Part shown: piece by piece, positions 12,796 to 25,455 of the stretch | How the letters are laid out: the number at the start of each line of letters is the position of its first letter | Numbering within the stretch: position 1 is the first letter of the stretch | Assembly: GCF_032854445.1 (NCBI RefSeq) | Contig: NC_088295.1 | Span: 38,305,385-38,369,384, forward strand | Reading direction: 5' to 3' | Length of the DNA stretch: 64,000 nucleotides | Origin: Liolophura sinensis | Lineage: Eukaryota; Mollusca; Polyplacophora; Chitonida; Chitonidae | The notes under the pieces: generated by a model | Databases searched by the model: none | Told to the model about the DNA's origin: nothing | The model's input: the letters and a program-made list of their open reading frames with translations, nothing else | Program-made: the position numbers and the translations under genes

Positions 12796-15534
12796 ATACA
12801 ACAGAGACATCTTGTGTGTTCCATGTTTATTGAATCTTCAGTAGGTACGTGACAAGTACACTGTGCTGTAGATGTTCAACTTAATGAAGAGTATGTCTCG
12901 GTTAGACCTTTGTCCCCAGGAAATTCCCCATGAAATTCAGTATTCTTCATTCCCTGACTGTACATGTTTTGCTCACGTCGTAGTCATATAAAACAAATAG
13001 ATGTTAGCAGTACAATGCATTAGCTTAAATACAATATCACACAATAAGCGGGTAAAGCATACTAAGAAAACACAACTTCCTGATTGTCATATTTTATTCA
13101 TACTAGATACTACGCAATTTTTTCTACGGCTCGTTTGCATAAATGATAGCGGTTTACGTAAAGAGGAGTTAATAAGAAAAAAAGAATGTACAACTACTAG
13201 TAGAACATACGGTAGGCATTGAGAGGTGTAATTAATTGTTAAGCTGCACTAAATCACGATGACAAAATCATATACAGATCTGAACAGATTTTCGCTGTGT
13301 ATAAATTTCTCCGTACTAGGAGTAGCTGACAGACATGTTACAATGGCGTATCTTTTTCTGTGCCATGGCGGGGTGGATGCTGGCCAACGGTTCTTTTGTA
13401 GTAAACAACTACAACGTTATCCGTTTGCCTAAAGCTCGCCTTAGGATCACAGGAATGAGACTACACAATTGGTCTTAATTATTTTAGGCAGGAAAGGTTC
13501 CCTATTACGGAAGGCGCAACACAAATTGTGTTATCGCGTGAAATTGCTGTGTATGTTGTGTGAACATGAGCGGAATGCTATCTAAATTATACATTCCTTT
13601 TCAGACAACCATGTACAATCTGACCCACACTCGTGTGGAGGTATTAGTGAGTGTTTCGTTGATTCCGAACGACAAAGGACTGAGGAGACATCCATGTACA
13701 TGCTGTAATGGTGAAGATCTACCATGCGTATTTTCTGATGCCTACAGGTAATCCTGACTTAAGAGAACATGGCATTGGGATTTTATATTACGCTAATAAA
13801 GAATCGAAAGAAGAATCGACTCATAGGTTTATAATCACTACGTGAGATAAATATAAAATAGTCCACATCTCAGCTTTGTGTTTTGGTTAATTATATTTTC
13901 CCTGCTCTATAGCGAACTGTATAGTGATAACGAATCTATAGTGTTTTATATTCGTCTACATCATTGCATGCCCCGGTCCAGCCTAAATCAATGAAAAGTT
14001 ATAGCGTTTAACAGCATTCCATATAAGTGGCAGAGAAATGTCATCTGGAGCTCTGGGTGAACTGTTCAGATTTTACAAAAAGAGCCATACGGGGAGCCAG
14101 TTCATCGAGTTGTTACCTTCTTCATCAATTGAGAAATAAAAACAGACCTCTTTATGGCAACAGGAATAGGCTTTACGACATAATCCATCATAAATCATTC
14201 GTGAAGCAAAAACTTGCATTGTCCATTGGTTTTCTTGTCTAGTTTCCATTACATCACATTAATCTCAACCCCGTAGGAGCCATGTAATCTTTCAGGCGGC
14301 ATTGTTTTTGCAACACGTAACAGCCCCTATAATCTTGCGCTTCTTTCTTGCATGGGGTTTGATGTATGAATCGTTTCTCTAAATGACCATTCAAGCCTTT
14401 TTCTTTATCCTAGCACGTTAATCGAATTTGCTGAGTGCATTAATTATTCAACTTCGCCAAGCCTAAAGACAAAAGGGTTTTCTTGTCAAGATTCAAGTCA
14501 ACGTCGAACCCAAAATCACGCAAATATCAAACGATTCGTGTTACATCCACTGGTCAAATGACGTAACAAAGGAGATGACGAGACAGTAAAATGCTTAGCA
14601 ACACGACGTCGTCTAGCAAAACATCTACTGCATGAAAAACATGACGTCGAGATGGAACATGCCGAGCGTCCAGCAACACCACAGGGATATTCATGATTTT
14701 CGTTAATGATTTATACATACTTAAAATCATATGGCAGGATTCGGCCAGCGGAGTAACGTTGCATTGCATTTCTAGAGAATGTTTTGTCTGCTTTATAAAC
14801 GGGTTCTTTGACCAATATTATGTCCTGAATTCCCGATTCATTTTGTCGTGTCCCTTAAACAACCGGTAAACATGATTTGGGGTATTTTAAAGGTTATCGC
14901 TTTACTACAGGAATGTAGTAATGTGTCCAGTCTTTCTATGCATGGCGATTCAAATACATTTTTTGGACATACTGGCATTCGTCTACGTTTTATGACGTTT
15001 AGTTCAGTATTTTGCTCAACTTGTCTTCTGGTGTCTTTCACATGGGATTCTGTTGTAGTAAAATAATTTGCCAAAGCAGTTTAAATTTTTGGGTTTGTCT
15101 TTTTGAAACAGGTATTGTTGATAAAACTATAAATATTGAATATGCGGTCCTCTCTTCTTTGTTTTACTTGTTTTCCTTTTTTTCCTCTTCCCGACGTTTG
15201 TATTTTTTTTTTCACTTTTGCCAATAAATTTGCACTATGTTGACATGTTTTATGCCTTGTTGAAGTATTTTGTCATTGGCCTGGCGCCAAAGCTCCGTGA
15301 GTATTCTCTATACTGTCACGTTAATAGCGTGAGCGAGAGAGGTTTGGTTCATAGTCTTGGGCTCATGGACATATATGCTGTGGTAACCCTGTAATGACTT
15401 GTTACCTGGTAACAGTACATGTAATTCCTCGCTCTCTTTGCACTTGTCTTACCTTATTTCAACAAATATACCATTTATTTAAGACAATCAGGTGGTGTTA
15501 ACTTAAACATGAAAACAAACATAGTTGACTTGAC

Positions 15535-15830
15535 GGGAATACGAACTGATTCTACAAAAATAATCCATAATACGTTATTCTTGTCGCAAAAAACTTACCT
15601 TGACCCATAACTGGCGAGACTTCTGATCTAATTTTCATCACATCGAAGAAATTTTTACCTTCTTTTTGAAGGCCGAAAAATGTTCCGGACAGCTCTCTTT
15701 TTTTGCTACTCCTAACAGCTTTTTTAAATCAAAACTTGTTTATTTTCTTCTTGCGTGACATTTGATACTTTATTTCTTCGCTTAAATGAGCAATCTGTTT
15801 CTTACTTCTGAATTTGTTACCCCTTTAAAG
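15535..15830. repeat. Degraded third copy of the duplicated unit
   Basis: Weak similarity to 9530-9745 (copy A) and 14175-14400 (copy B). Shared landmarks in order are an attcttgtcgcaa-like block, 'ttttcatcacatc', a ttttttgctac/ttgcaacacg block, and 'cttcttgcgtgacatttgata', the last matching 'ctttcttgcatggggtttgatg' in B. It is more diverged than A is from B. Confidence 0.45.
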
Positions 15831-17490
15831 GGATAGGACAAATAACATTGCAAAGTGTTTTGAAAACGGCTTCCTCACAAATTTCCGTGTTTTGGCAGAT
15901 CAGTGGACAGGTTTGTCTCCTTATAACTTGAGATTTGTTTCACGAGGAGAGTCTGTGTATTTGACGAGTATAGTCAACCTTATTTTAAAAAAATGTTTTA
16001 AATATGGGCACATGTTCCTTGTTCACGTGTTGGGAAAGTCATAACTCACGACACTAGGATGTACTAGTATAGGTAAAGACTGTTGAGGAATTACTCATGA
16101 CTGTTACAGGCTATAGTACACACAGAGGCAATAACACAAGAAGACCCTTTAAGTAATAAGTCTGTCGCTGGTATGAGTATTTGATATATTTCATTTTTTG
16201 CTCCAGAGAACTGGATTGGAAACGATTAGACATGTGTGTATGTATTTCAGTAGTAAGGAAAACTGATGTATTTCAGTAGTAAGGAAAACTGGAAATTATA
16301 CATATGTTTGATTTAAAATGAAATGCAGGTACAGGTAGTTTACACCTGCAACAATAATGTAACTCTGTGACGAACTGTAAGTTTAACTTAGGCTATAGCA
16401 TATTATAAAATATAATAATAACATAAATATACCCATGGCAAAGACTGGGAATATCCTATCCAAGATATTACCATACAGATTTGTTGATTAAGATGTCTTA
16501 CTTTCTAAAAGTTATTCTATTTAACACTATATATATTTTAATTATTTAGGACTCAAGGACTCACGACCTGTGGTAGTGCATGGATTTTCAAATTCCCTAA
16601 CATAGACCGGGTTTTTATCCCACTTCCCCCGTGGTATTCCTAGCAACTGAAAGGCAAGATTGTGTAGGCTAAGAGAGTTGACATGATTAAAGTTTTCAGG
16701 TGAGCCAGTTGAACTTTCGGAATTCTCGAAATTCAATTTATGAACAATTTTTCTATTAAACGGAAACACATACAGGCCCAGACACATTTGCTGTTAGCTG
16801 TTGTTTTGGAATCAATGTCATTATCCTTAAAATCGGACAAACCTACATAGTGCACGTATCGACTTTACAGATATCACTGTTTTGAATCACTCATCTAATC
16901 GAGTATAACTTTAGCTCAAACTCGAACGTGTAGAGTCATCACATCGCTCATTGGATGGCGCCAAACAACCACTGAAAGCAAAACTGGCGTTTCTTAGCCG
17001 ACTTAGTGGGGCTTCACCCAGACTTTATCCACCTCGTTTCTCTTGGCATAACAGAATGGAATAACGGTTGTCTAAATATATAAATAAAGGACAGGCTACA
17101 TGTAAATACGTCACATTAGTTAATCACCATTAAGGGATAAGGAATGGAAGCAAGGCAAACCAAATTGACTTAGGGGTCGATTCCACAAAGCCATTTCTGA
17201 CCTATGTCAAAATGCGAAATGCGATCTTAAAGTTTACTTTTTGGTTTTAGAAATTAAAATTTTGTCCGCTTTATCAGTGTTATCTTACATGAAAGTGTCT
17301 AAATTTCAGCTTCCAATACGTAAGTATACGTAAGTATTGTAAGTTGCGGTGACTGATATATGGAAGCCGGTTGAAAGCCTCCCTTGCACCGTCGTTTTGT
17401 AAGTTGTGGGGTACCTTACGGTGGTAAATATTATTTAATATTTGAAAATAAATATACATATGATCCATTCGGACAAGCATTCGGTGAAAT
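15831..17490. other. Non-coding stretch
   Basis: No gene or SINE recognised. It contains a perfect 26-bp direct tandem duplication (16240-16265 and 16266-16291), and two 10-bp acgtaagtat units around 17317-17337. Confidence 0.55.
16240..16291. repeat. 26-bp perfect tandem duplication
   Basis: Two adjacent identical 26-bp units beginning atgtatttcag and ending gaaaactg. Identity suggests a recent slippage or duplication event. Confidence 0.95.
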
Positions 17491-17493
17491 ATG

Positions 17494-17661
17494 TATTCAT
17501 TTATTCATCTGATTAGAGTTTTATGCCGTACTCTATATTTTACTTATACAGCGTCGGCCAGAGTAATGGTGAGAGGAAACGGGGCAGATCTCGAGGGATA
17601 CTCACGACTATCCGCAGGTTGCGCCCAGATCGTCCCACGGACGACGGAATCTGCGAGGAAT
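17494..17661 (-). mobile_element. V-SINE (RUDI-like), diverged 3' part
   Basis: Read on the plus strand, it shows the reversed tail (attcatttattcatctgatt), 'ttatgccgtactc', 'acttatacagcgtcggcca' and the V-core remnant 'ggtgagaggaaac', then 'cgactatccgcagg'. The tRNA head is not recognisable. More diverged than the copy at 25.3 kb. Confidence 0.75.
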
Positions 17662-18586
17662 CTGGTAAAATAACAAGAAGTTTGTAAAAGAATTTGAATC
17701 GATTAGGTTGACATGCAGCTATGACGTTTCGGGGAGGAATTCTAAAACTCCGCTCATACAAGACTTTTAACCGTTTAAAATATACATGACGTGAGCGCTA
17801 TGTTAACGAGGTAACTTCGCCGCGCGAGGACGAGTAGGGTCCAAGCTGGAGTGATCATTGTTCACATGTAATATATGAGCGCGACGTTACCAGTTTGCCC
17901 ACGAATCATGATCGTCAACAACATGAGCAACACACAGATAGTTTCTAGTTAACTAGGAAGCATTTACAGGCATCTGAAGGTTAAACCTTACAAATGTCAA
18001 GACATGGTTTATCAGAGACTGAGCTCAGCTGCCTATGGTTTTTACATGGTGATGAACAGCGGTGTTATTACAAAGAAAGCAACCCGCATGTCCTTGAGAT
18101 ATATTGTGGACCAATCAAATGCATCTTAAGCTAATAACGCAAACTGAAACGGGTTTGTTTTGCATGTTTATGCACCAGCGAGGCAAAGAGTAATTATGGA
18201 ATAGAAGCACATAAACGATACAACTGGGCAATCAGTACAATTTGGCTGGTGTGTGTGTGTACATATGAGTGGATATCTTCTGTCTTATAAAGCTTTGAGG
18301 CGTGTGCTTGATGTAGTTTGTCGAGGTTAAAACGGTATTTCTTTCTTGATTAGCCTCCACTGATATCAGAGGGGCGACAGGTTTACCCTTCGCCTGTGAG
18401 TTCATCAGTCATTTATGAATCAGTTTACCGGACTTTTTTTCTAAACGGTTCGTTGTATTAAATATAAACTTGAAAACTAATTGCCTGAACCGAAACAGCG
18501 AGAGCCGGATTCGATCTCGCAAAAAGACATGGGCATTTCGTCTTCAACAAATCGGGTGCATATAGAAGTATAGGTATTGATTGACA

Positions 18587-18825
18587 TATTTATTTATTTG
18601 ATTGGTATTTTACGCCAAAATGAAAAATGTTTCACTTATACGGCGGCGGTCAGAGCCCGGGGGAAACCCATGACCATCTGCTGGTTGCTGAGGGCCTTCC
18701 CACGTACGACCGGAGAGGAAGCCAGCTTGAGCTGGACTTGAACTCACAGCGACCGCATTGGTGGGAGGCTCCTGGGTCACTGCGCCGTGCTGACATGCTA
18801 ACCCTCTCAGCCACTGAGGCCCCAC
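18587..18825 (-). mobile_element. V-SINE (RUDI-like), near full length
   Basis: Runs from the reversed tail (tatttatttatttgattgg) through part of the core to the tRNA-like head. The head, read on the minus strand, has an A-box-like block near 18801-18815 ('gtggctgagagggttag') and a B-box-like block near 18738-18750 ('gtgagttcaagtcc'), ending in the family's GGGGCCTCAGTGGC start at about 18820. About 30 bases of the core are missing relative to the 25.3-kb copy. Confidence 0.85.
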
Positions 18826-18836
18826 TGGTATTGACT

Positions 18837-18977
18837 TTTATTTATTTATTTGATCGGTGTTTTACCCCGTAATCAAGAATATTTCACTTCGGCTCCTATA
18901 CGACGGTGGCCTGCATTATGGTAGGAGGAAACCGGGCAGAGCCCGGCGGAAACCCACGACCATCCGCCCACCGACTG
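18837..18977 (-). mobile_element. V-SINE (RUDI-like) with 14-bp target-site duplication
   Basis: Second copy in the same orientation directly after the previous one. It has the tail, 'caagaatatttcac', 'acgacggtggcctgcattatgg', 'aggaggaaaccgggcagagc' and 'gaaacccacgaccatccgcc', but is 5'-truncated. It is flanked by 14-bp direct repeats cccactggtattga at 18821-18834 and 18978-18991. The 5' truncation and this target-site duplication are typical of LINE-driven target-primed insertion. Confidence 0.88.
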
Positions 18978-20393
18978 CCCACTGGTATTGAAATTTAGAT
19001 CTCCTGATATGGTTAAATAATAATCAGGTTCGACGGAATAATTAAGTTTTTAGTTGCTAACTGAGCATTTTTAAAAAATTCAAATTCGCAATATATGTTG
19101 GACATATAGCAAGAAATCGACATCTTCTTACTCTCAGGGCGAACGATGTAAACCTACCAAATGGGCAGATAAAGTGACGTGTACAGTATTGCTTGTCGCA
19201 ACTAAAATGTCATGTGTTTCAATAAGCAAAAGTGCAAGACTTGAGAAATATAAACGATGAACAGTACATCGGGACAAGAGGGGATCCGGGCAAACTCTAT
19301 CAAACCATGATAGCATACATAATGCATTTGTATCATAGTTGAAGCCAAAGGTATATTTCAGTAGCATTGTATGTCAGCCGGAGTTAATGATAAATGTTGT
19401 GGCGATGTCTTACTACAGCTCCAACCACGAGAAGTAAATACTATCTACAGGCCTACCGTGAAGACATGTTACTTGAGGGTCGCTAAACACGAACTTTTCT
19501 CCGTGAATAACCGTATCGGTGACTGGGTTATTCGTGTGTGCAGCAACCTTGTAGTCGTCGTGGCCTTTGAATGGACCTGTCCAAACAAGAAAATGGTTTC
19601 ACTAAAATGGTCTTCACTGAATGGGTGTAGCATGATACGGAACCACGAGAAATCACCCAAAGGATGTCCATTTCACCACAAACGAGTACAGGCGCATGCA
19701 CTGACATTTGGGTTTTCATCGCGCTTCTGTCGGCGCAAATGTAGAACTTCACACGTTACCAATTGGGTCTTTATAATAAAGGGAATTTTTATGCTACTTT
19801 AAGTTCTTTACTTTGCATTTGTCAGTTTTAAAGTGTCATAATTTGTCGATGCGTAGATAGTATTAAAGTATGCATGGTTATAGAGAACTGCCTCTGAGAA
19901 CTTACACCGCACAGTTGATACAAGGCATGAAGGCAGTCTGTAGAAATTCACTGCTAATGCAGGGTTTAGGAGCTATGCTTGACAGCAACGGTGGTCGTCC
20001 GATGTGCACAGTCAGTTGTACTTGGAAACAAAATGTGATCAAATTGTCTTATTTGTTCATTATAATTTACCTTTCTGTGTTTGGGTACAGCACCAACAGA
20101 AAGATCCAGTAAATCATGTAAAGTAATGTAAATGGGTGTTTAATCAAATGCTGCCAGTAATATAACGTCGTGCCTTTATCTAACGCGTGTGACAAATTAG
20201 TGGCGTCACCTTTGATGACACAATGTCATTCGTGAAAGAGTATTCTGCTTAATAGGTTTTTGTCTAAGAGGTATTTTCATTTATGATTTGTGATAAAGAT
20301 TTAGACACACTTACTTCGGCATGACGGTTACGACTGATCAAAATAACTGATGTTTCTATTTTCTATATTGGCTTCTACTGAATGTGGTTTGCT

Positions 20394-20640
20394 CTGCAAC
20401 CTTTCTTTGTCATAGAGTAAGCCTTTTATTTGCTTTCGTTTCCGGCCTGTGAATGCATTGTTTTCGTATGAATGTATACGTCATTTCTTTTTACATACAA
20501 CACGCGTTATGTCATTTTTGTACTTTACAAACTATGTACTTCTCCGCGTCAGCCATGTTTTCTCTTTATTCCCTACTGTTGCTATAGATAAAATGCCGCA
20601 ATATGTACAACATTACATCGCCCCACTGTCCACGGTATTG
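20394..20640. repeat. Diverged direct repeat, left copy
   Basis: Aligns by eye with 22433-22650 in the same orientation. Shared landmarks in order are aacctttcttt / agcctttctt, 'ttttatttgctttcg' / 'ttttatttattttcg', 'gaatgcattgttttc' / 'gaatgcattattttc', 'ctccgcgtcagccat' / 'ctccgcgtctgccat', and 'actgttgctatagata' / 'actgttgcaatagata'. About 2.04 kb separates the copies. Identity of the element is unknown. Confidence 0.7.
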
Positions 20641-22432
20641 TTTCCTTCCATTCCATCGGCTCACTTATACAGTATTAATGTTGTTTGAAGATTTAGCTTT
20701 TCTCATAATTGCTGTAGATTTTCTCCAATTTTCCCCTGTAACATGCTTAGGCTTTCTTCCCAGATACATTACTGTTTGTCAGTTATTTATTGCATCAGCT
20801 AGATACCATTAAAGTGTATAAAGTCTTGAAAGACAGAGTATTAGAATGCAGACCGGGTTCTTTTTTTTGGTTCTGTTTACTGACAGCTTTGCTATTGCAG
20901 GCTTATTGTTGTTTAAGTACCTGTAACTTACATAATTTAATTGTACGCAATCTTATAGAATTTTTAAGTAAAGTAATTCTAAAGCTTCAGATTCATACTA
21001 TTAGCGGATTTTAATCCTTTAATTTATTCTTTTGTTCTTCATCTATACTCGAAGCTTTATGCCATCTTTGGATTCTGTGATTGTTCAAGCGTACATATTG
21101 TAGAGATAACCTGAATTTAGAACATTTGTAATCAGAAGTTTCCTCTTGGTGCCCTTCTCTATTGCCCATAACTCTTCTATAGTTGTATCTAGATCTTAAT
21201 TCGTACTTAATTATTTCGTCGATTGCTCACCTCACTGCGCCTAATAGCATGACTGAAATAGATTTCATGGCATCGTCTCTTTTAATAACTTCTTATCACT
21301 ATGGTGCAGTCATAAACTTATTCCACACAATCGCCAGTCAGGTGGAAAATTTAATTACTCTGCAATAGGTATGATGTATATGTGACAGTATAGGATTTAA
21401 ATTGGTATTTCTGGATACACGAGAATACCATTGACTTAACAGCTCACTAATCCGCCGATGGCTGGCCATGCGGTACAGGAAACACGGTTGAATAACTCGC
21501 GGGTAATGCGGCTGTCCAGTCGATACATAATAACACAGGTTATCTCAGGACACTGCCATTAACAGCTAAGTAGAACAGGTGTATATACCTGTGTAAGGTA
21601 AGGCCAAGTCATCCAAACTCACGTACCTGGATGCAGTAGAAAGTATAGTCATGGTAAAACTCTTACCAATAATGCCTTGTCGTACACCATTTCCAAGAAT
21701 CAGAGATAAGAAAACTGCCAAACTATAAAGACTATACTGCATAAAGAGTAAAACCAGAGCAGCGACGACCGAGTTGTAGTTGGTAAATGGTCACACGTAT
21801 TACCGTTGAAATGTAGCCTACATATCCATGTATAAACTTAAAAAGTAGCAATGTAGGCCTACAGAACCTCCAGCCCCACGGCTGAATCAGGATTAGGTAA
21901 AAAAAGCGGTGATGTTTGTTGCAATATATTAGACGTCAATGGTCTAGAATTACTCAAAATGCTGTGTTGTTGACACATTTAATATTAAAAGACCACTGCC
22001 TGCACTGGGAGAGTTGGCGATTGTATCTATCGGATCTTTTTCGTAGTTACCTATCGTGGATAATAAACTAAACCATACTGAATTACTGTCTTAGTGACTC
22101 ATAACTTAGTGATGAAGTGGAAATACGAGTTAGTATTGAACATTAATTATGGCGATTATTAAAAAACAAATTTGTTGCCATTTTATGAAAAATGAAAGAT
22201 GATTCACAACAAAAAATGGCTAAATGAGCGTCAACATTTAATTTATTTCTGCCAGTGTGTGTCATCAGGTTTCCCTCATAGTTTGATAAATATTCACGTT
22301 AACATTAACACTAACTCTAATGTGAAGAGTTTGCTGGTCGTGCCGATCTGTAACATCACACGTTCGATTCCTGCCCCGGAGAAGGTCAATGATTCACTCA
22401 GGACACTTCTGTTCTAGCAACCCATAAACTTT

Positions 22433-22650
22433 ACCAGCCTTTCTTGTAAGACACTAAGAATTTTATTTATTTTCGCTGCAGGTCTAAGAATGCATTATTT
22501 TCATAAGCGTGTATATGCCATTTCTTTTTTCATAAACCTTGCAAAACGTGTACGTCTCCGCGTCTGCCATATCATTTTTTTCTCTATTTCCGTACTGTTG
22601 CAATAGATACGATGTGTACAACAGGGCATTTCTTTACCCATAAACCGGTA
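22433..22650. repeat. Diverged direct repeat, right copy
   Basis: Partner of 20394-20640. It ends shortly before a SINE-like tail at 22664, so the repeat could be part of a longer dispersed family. Confidence 0.7.
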
Positions 22651-22663
22651 TTTTACCGGTATT

Positions 22664-22727
22664 TTATAAGAGAAAAATTCTTGAGCACGGCATTAAACAT
22701 CTTTCAATCAACCATTCAATCAAACAA
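22664..22727 (+). mobile_element. SINE 3' tail fragment
   Basis: The sequence 'attcttgagcacggcattaa' followed by acatctttcaatcaacca and further caatcaa repeats matches the 3' end shared by molluscan tRNA-derived SINEs (TTGAGTACGGCGTTAAAC...CAATCAATC). No head was found with confidence; a B-box-like block (cgttcgattcc) lies at 22361-22371, but is too far upstream to assign. Confidence 0.5.
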
Positions 22728-23367
22728 CCGCCAAAATTAGCCATTTATTATCGATATCTTGGAACGGACCACAGAATAGTGGAAAAACCGGACTAACCGA
22801 GCAGGAGCTAATTACAGGGGTAGGTCAAGAGCAATGCAGTTCACAGCTGATGTGGTGCTGTCTCAACACGACCTTTTCTGATGCTCGGATCTATAATAGC
22901 TTACAAACAGGTAATTAAGTAAAACTTGATTAAAAGACGAATCCAAGTGAAGCCTTCTCGAGTTATCTTCACCAGATGTGTCACACTGAAAGAGCTTTCT
23001 GGCCATTGCGATTGATTGCGCGCCCTCCGGTTAAAGTGACATGGTATGAGCAAGGGTCTGCTGGACAATATCAGTGGAAACGAAAACTGGATGGTCCAGT
23101 TTTCATCAAAATGACGTAAATGCGATAGTATAATTGCAGCATAGTATAATGCTGTCGACTATAATGCTAGAGATTTAGCTTTCATATTGGTCACCTAATA
23201 ATTGTGACTTTTTCTTCATGCTTTAAAGCAGCCTAATCCATACAGCCTGACTCATCTACTTCATGCATTAGGTAGATTTTCATGTTTATTTTAAATTATA
23301 TACAGTCTGTTGACACTTGACCAATGAACAGGCCAGCCAGTTGATGTGGACATTTGTCTCTTATATT

Positions 23368-23389
23368 GTAAACAATATGTTGTAAACAA
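23368..23389 (+). promoter_or_regulatory. Two forkhead-like GTAAACAA motifs
   Basis: GTAAACAA occurs at 23368-23375 and 23382-23389 within a 14-bp direct repeat (ttgtaaacaatat). The reverse complement TTGTTTAC is the known FOXO core. A ten-base inverted repeat (cttatattgt and acaatataag) encloses the pair. No adjacent gene was recognised, so function is speculative. Confidence 0.25.
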
Positions 23390-25321
23390 TATAAGATGTA
23401 CTTATTTATTTTGTCGCGTGTTTCACGCATTATGCAACAATATAAGACGCATGACATGTATGTCTTTATATTACAATGTTGTAAGCTTTTCCACATGTAC
23501 CTTTGCCTTCAAATGTATACATCCACCTAAATCTCCAAATGAAACATGGGGCATGGCACACTCTTCTGAGTTTCTGTTCCTTGTAGAACTTTTTATATGC
23601 GTGTTTTATATATTTCTTGATGTAATTATTTTATTATACCTACATTCGATGTCTTGGGTGATATAAAAATTGACTATTGTCTGGAAATATGAGCAGGTTA
23701 TTGACTTTACCACCGTCAATGTCATTGGGAACCATGACGGCATTAGAGTTGACTGAAACCATACCCAACTGGGCTCAAGGTCCTCCACTGACGCAAGACC
23801 AATAGAACGCACAAGTAGGGAAAGTGTTTTGTTTTATTTAACGTTTCCGTGGACGTAATTAGTTTAATCCTTACGTGGTGAAATAGTGATATGTACGCAC
23901 TCCATGGGGAGTGGGTGTAACTATACCTGTCATGCAGTGTTTAGAAAATATTATCAGCCAAGATTATCATTTTACACTTAATTTTACCTGTACTATTCCA
24001 GAGACCCCTTCAAGTTATAGAGGTTAGTTGCCAGGGTAACACGCCCTTTTCTTACATCCCCACCTCGACATTGCCCATGTTTATATCCTCTGAGCAGTTC
24101 GATGGAATATAAGGAGTGTACCTAACTTATCCTATGTTTTAGAAACCTGTTGGAAAATAAGAGCACACCTTGAACTTCCCTAATCCGTAGAAATTGTCCA
24201 GCAACAGCAATGGAACGACATTTTGGTAACACCTTCATTGACAAATATATGTGCAGCCAAAGTACAAAGCGGTTTCAAACATGATCATGTTAAACACACA
24301 TCTGCACAATGGCAACCAACAATATATGGTCATAGTTTTAGGTTGTACACAGGAAACTTTGTCCGTCTCAAAGAAACAAACTGAAACACTACTATAGGGT
24401 CAAAGTTCCACCAACATAGCGACATGGATAGTAAATGAGTATCGCTCAGTATTAACATGAAGGGTTAAGTGTCACATCTGTTAAGCATGTGCAGTGAAAC
24501 TGTTCGATAAATACTGATTATCTGACTAAGATATCTGACAGTTCAGTAGTTACGAATCATTCAGACTTCTCAATCTCTTGCCCAATTTTCCGCGGACATG
24601 CAATTTGATTGTGCAGTTAATGTTGAAGCACTGTTGGTAGATAGTGCACTGCACGTCCATGTGCCTTCACCAAATCTGTCTACCCATCTAACATATATAA
24701 GGCTTGTCTGTGGTGTACAAAGTAATTGTTATCCTTAAAAGAAATTTGCGTCTGATGCATGCGCCATAACAACATACAGTGAAGATATGTCACCATGGAA
24801 AAATGGTCTTGACACAGCGCTGTGGATAGGAAAACAAAATTCGCCTTTTTTAAACAGCATTGTGCTCAAGTAACCGGGAATTCAAAAGATATGGCTTCAT
24901 TTACCATTGTAAGAAATGTAATCAATATTTTATTCCGGCAGAGAACAATACATACGTAAATGGGAAACGGTTTACCATATCATCATCGAACTAGGCAGGT
25001 GTTACTCCTGATCCTTTTCTTTATTTCAATAACATTTTTTATACCTGTAAGAGCGAATGACATAAATGAATTTCAGTTAAATAGCAATCGAATTCAGCCG
25101 ACATACCTGTTTAACTAATAATCCACAGATAAGGAATACAAAGGTCTTCCGGTGACTATTCGTGACATTGATGAAACCTACTAAAATGAATGGTTCCCAG
25201 AAAAAGCAACCACTACCTTGGGGTGTGGCCTGTCAAACTCTGCGATAACACGAGTAAACCTTATACATGTGGACACAAAAGTCGCTGCACCGTGAATTAC
25301 AGCCATGGACGTATAATTATA

Positions 25322-25455
25322 TTAGATTTATTTGATTGGTGTTTTACGCCGTACTCAAGAATATTTCACTTATACGACGGCGGCCAGCATTATGGTGGGA
25401 GGAAACCGGGCAGAGCCCTGAGGAAACCCACGACCATCCGTAGGCTGCTGGAAGA
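25322..25455 (-). mobile_element. V-SINE (RUDI-like), well-preserved 3' part
   Basis: The best-preserved core in the window. On the plus strand it shows atttatttgattggtgtttt, acgccgtactcaagaat, cttatacgacggcggcc, 'agcattatggtgggagg', 'aaaccgggcagagccc' and 'gaaacccacgaccatcc'. Read in SINE sense this is the V-type core. It stops after 'ctgctggaagacc', so the tRNA head is absent. Confidence 0.88.

Larger units (their letters stand above)
10285..15290. repeat. Tandem segmental duplication, copy B
   Basis: Second copy of the sequence at 6811-10110, in the same orientation and starting about 175 bp after copy A ends. It is longer because it carries extra DNA at about 10680-10855, 11655-12795 and 14600-15200. 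Substitutions and small indels are frequent, so the duplication is old. The extra segments could be insertions in B or deletions from A; the sequence alone does not decide this. Confidence 0.8.
18992..25320. other. Non-coding stretch with small repeats
   Basis: No gene recognised. A 143-codon frame at 19371-19802 (plus) has no recognisable domain. The region includes the diverged duplication at 20394-20640 and 22433-22650, a SINE-like tail at 22664-22727, and paired forkhead-like motifs at 23368-23389. Confidence 0.55.

Noticed and set aside
19371-19802. 143-codon plus-strand gene
   Set aside because: The length is within chance for this base composition and window size; no motif was seen.
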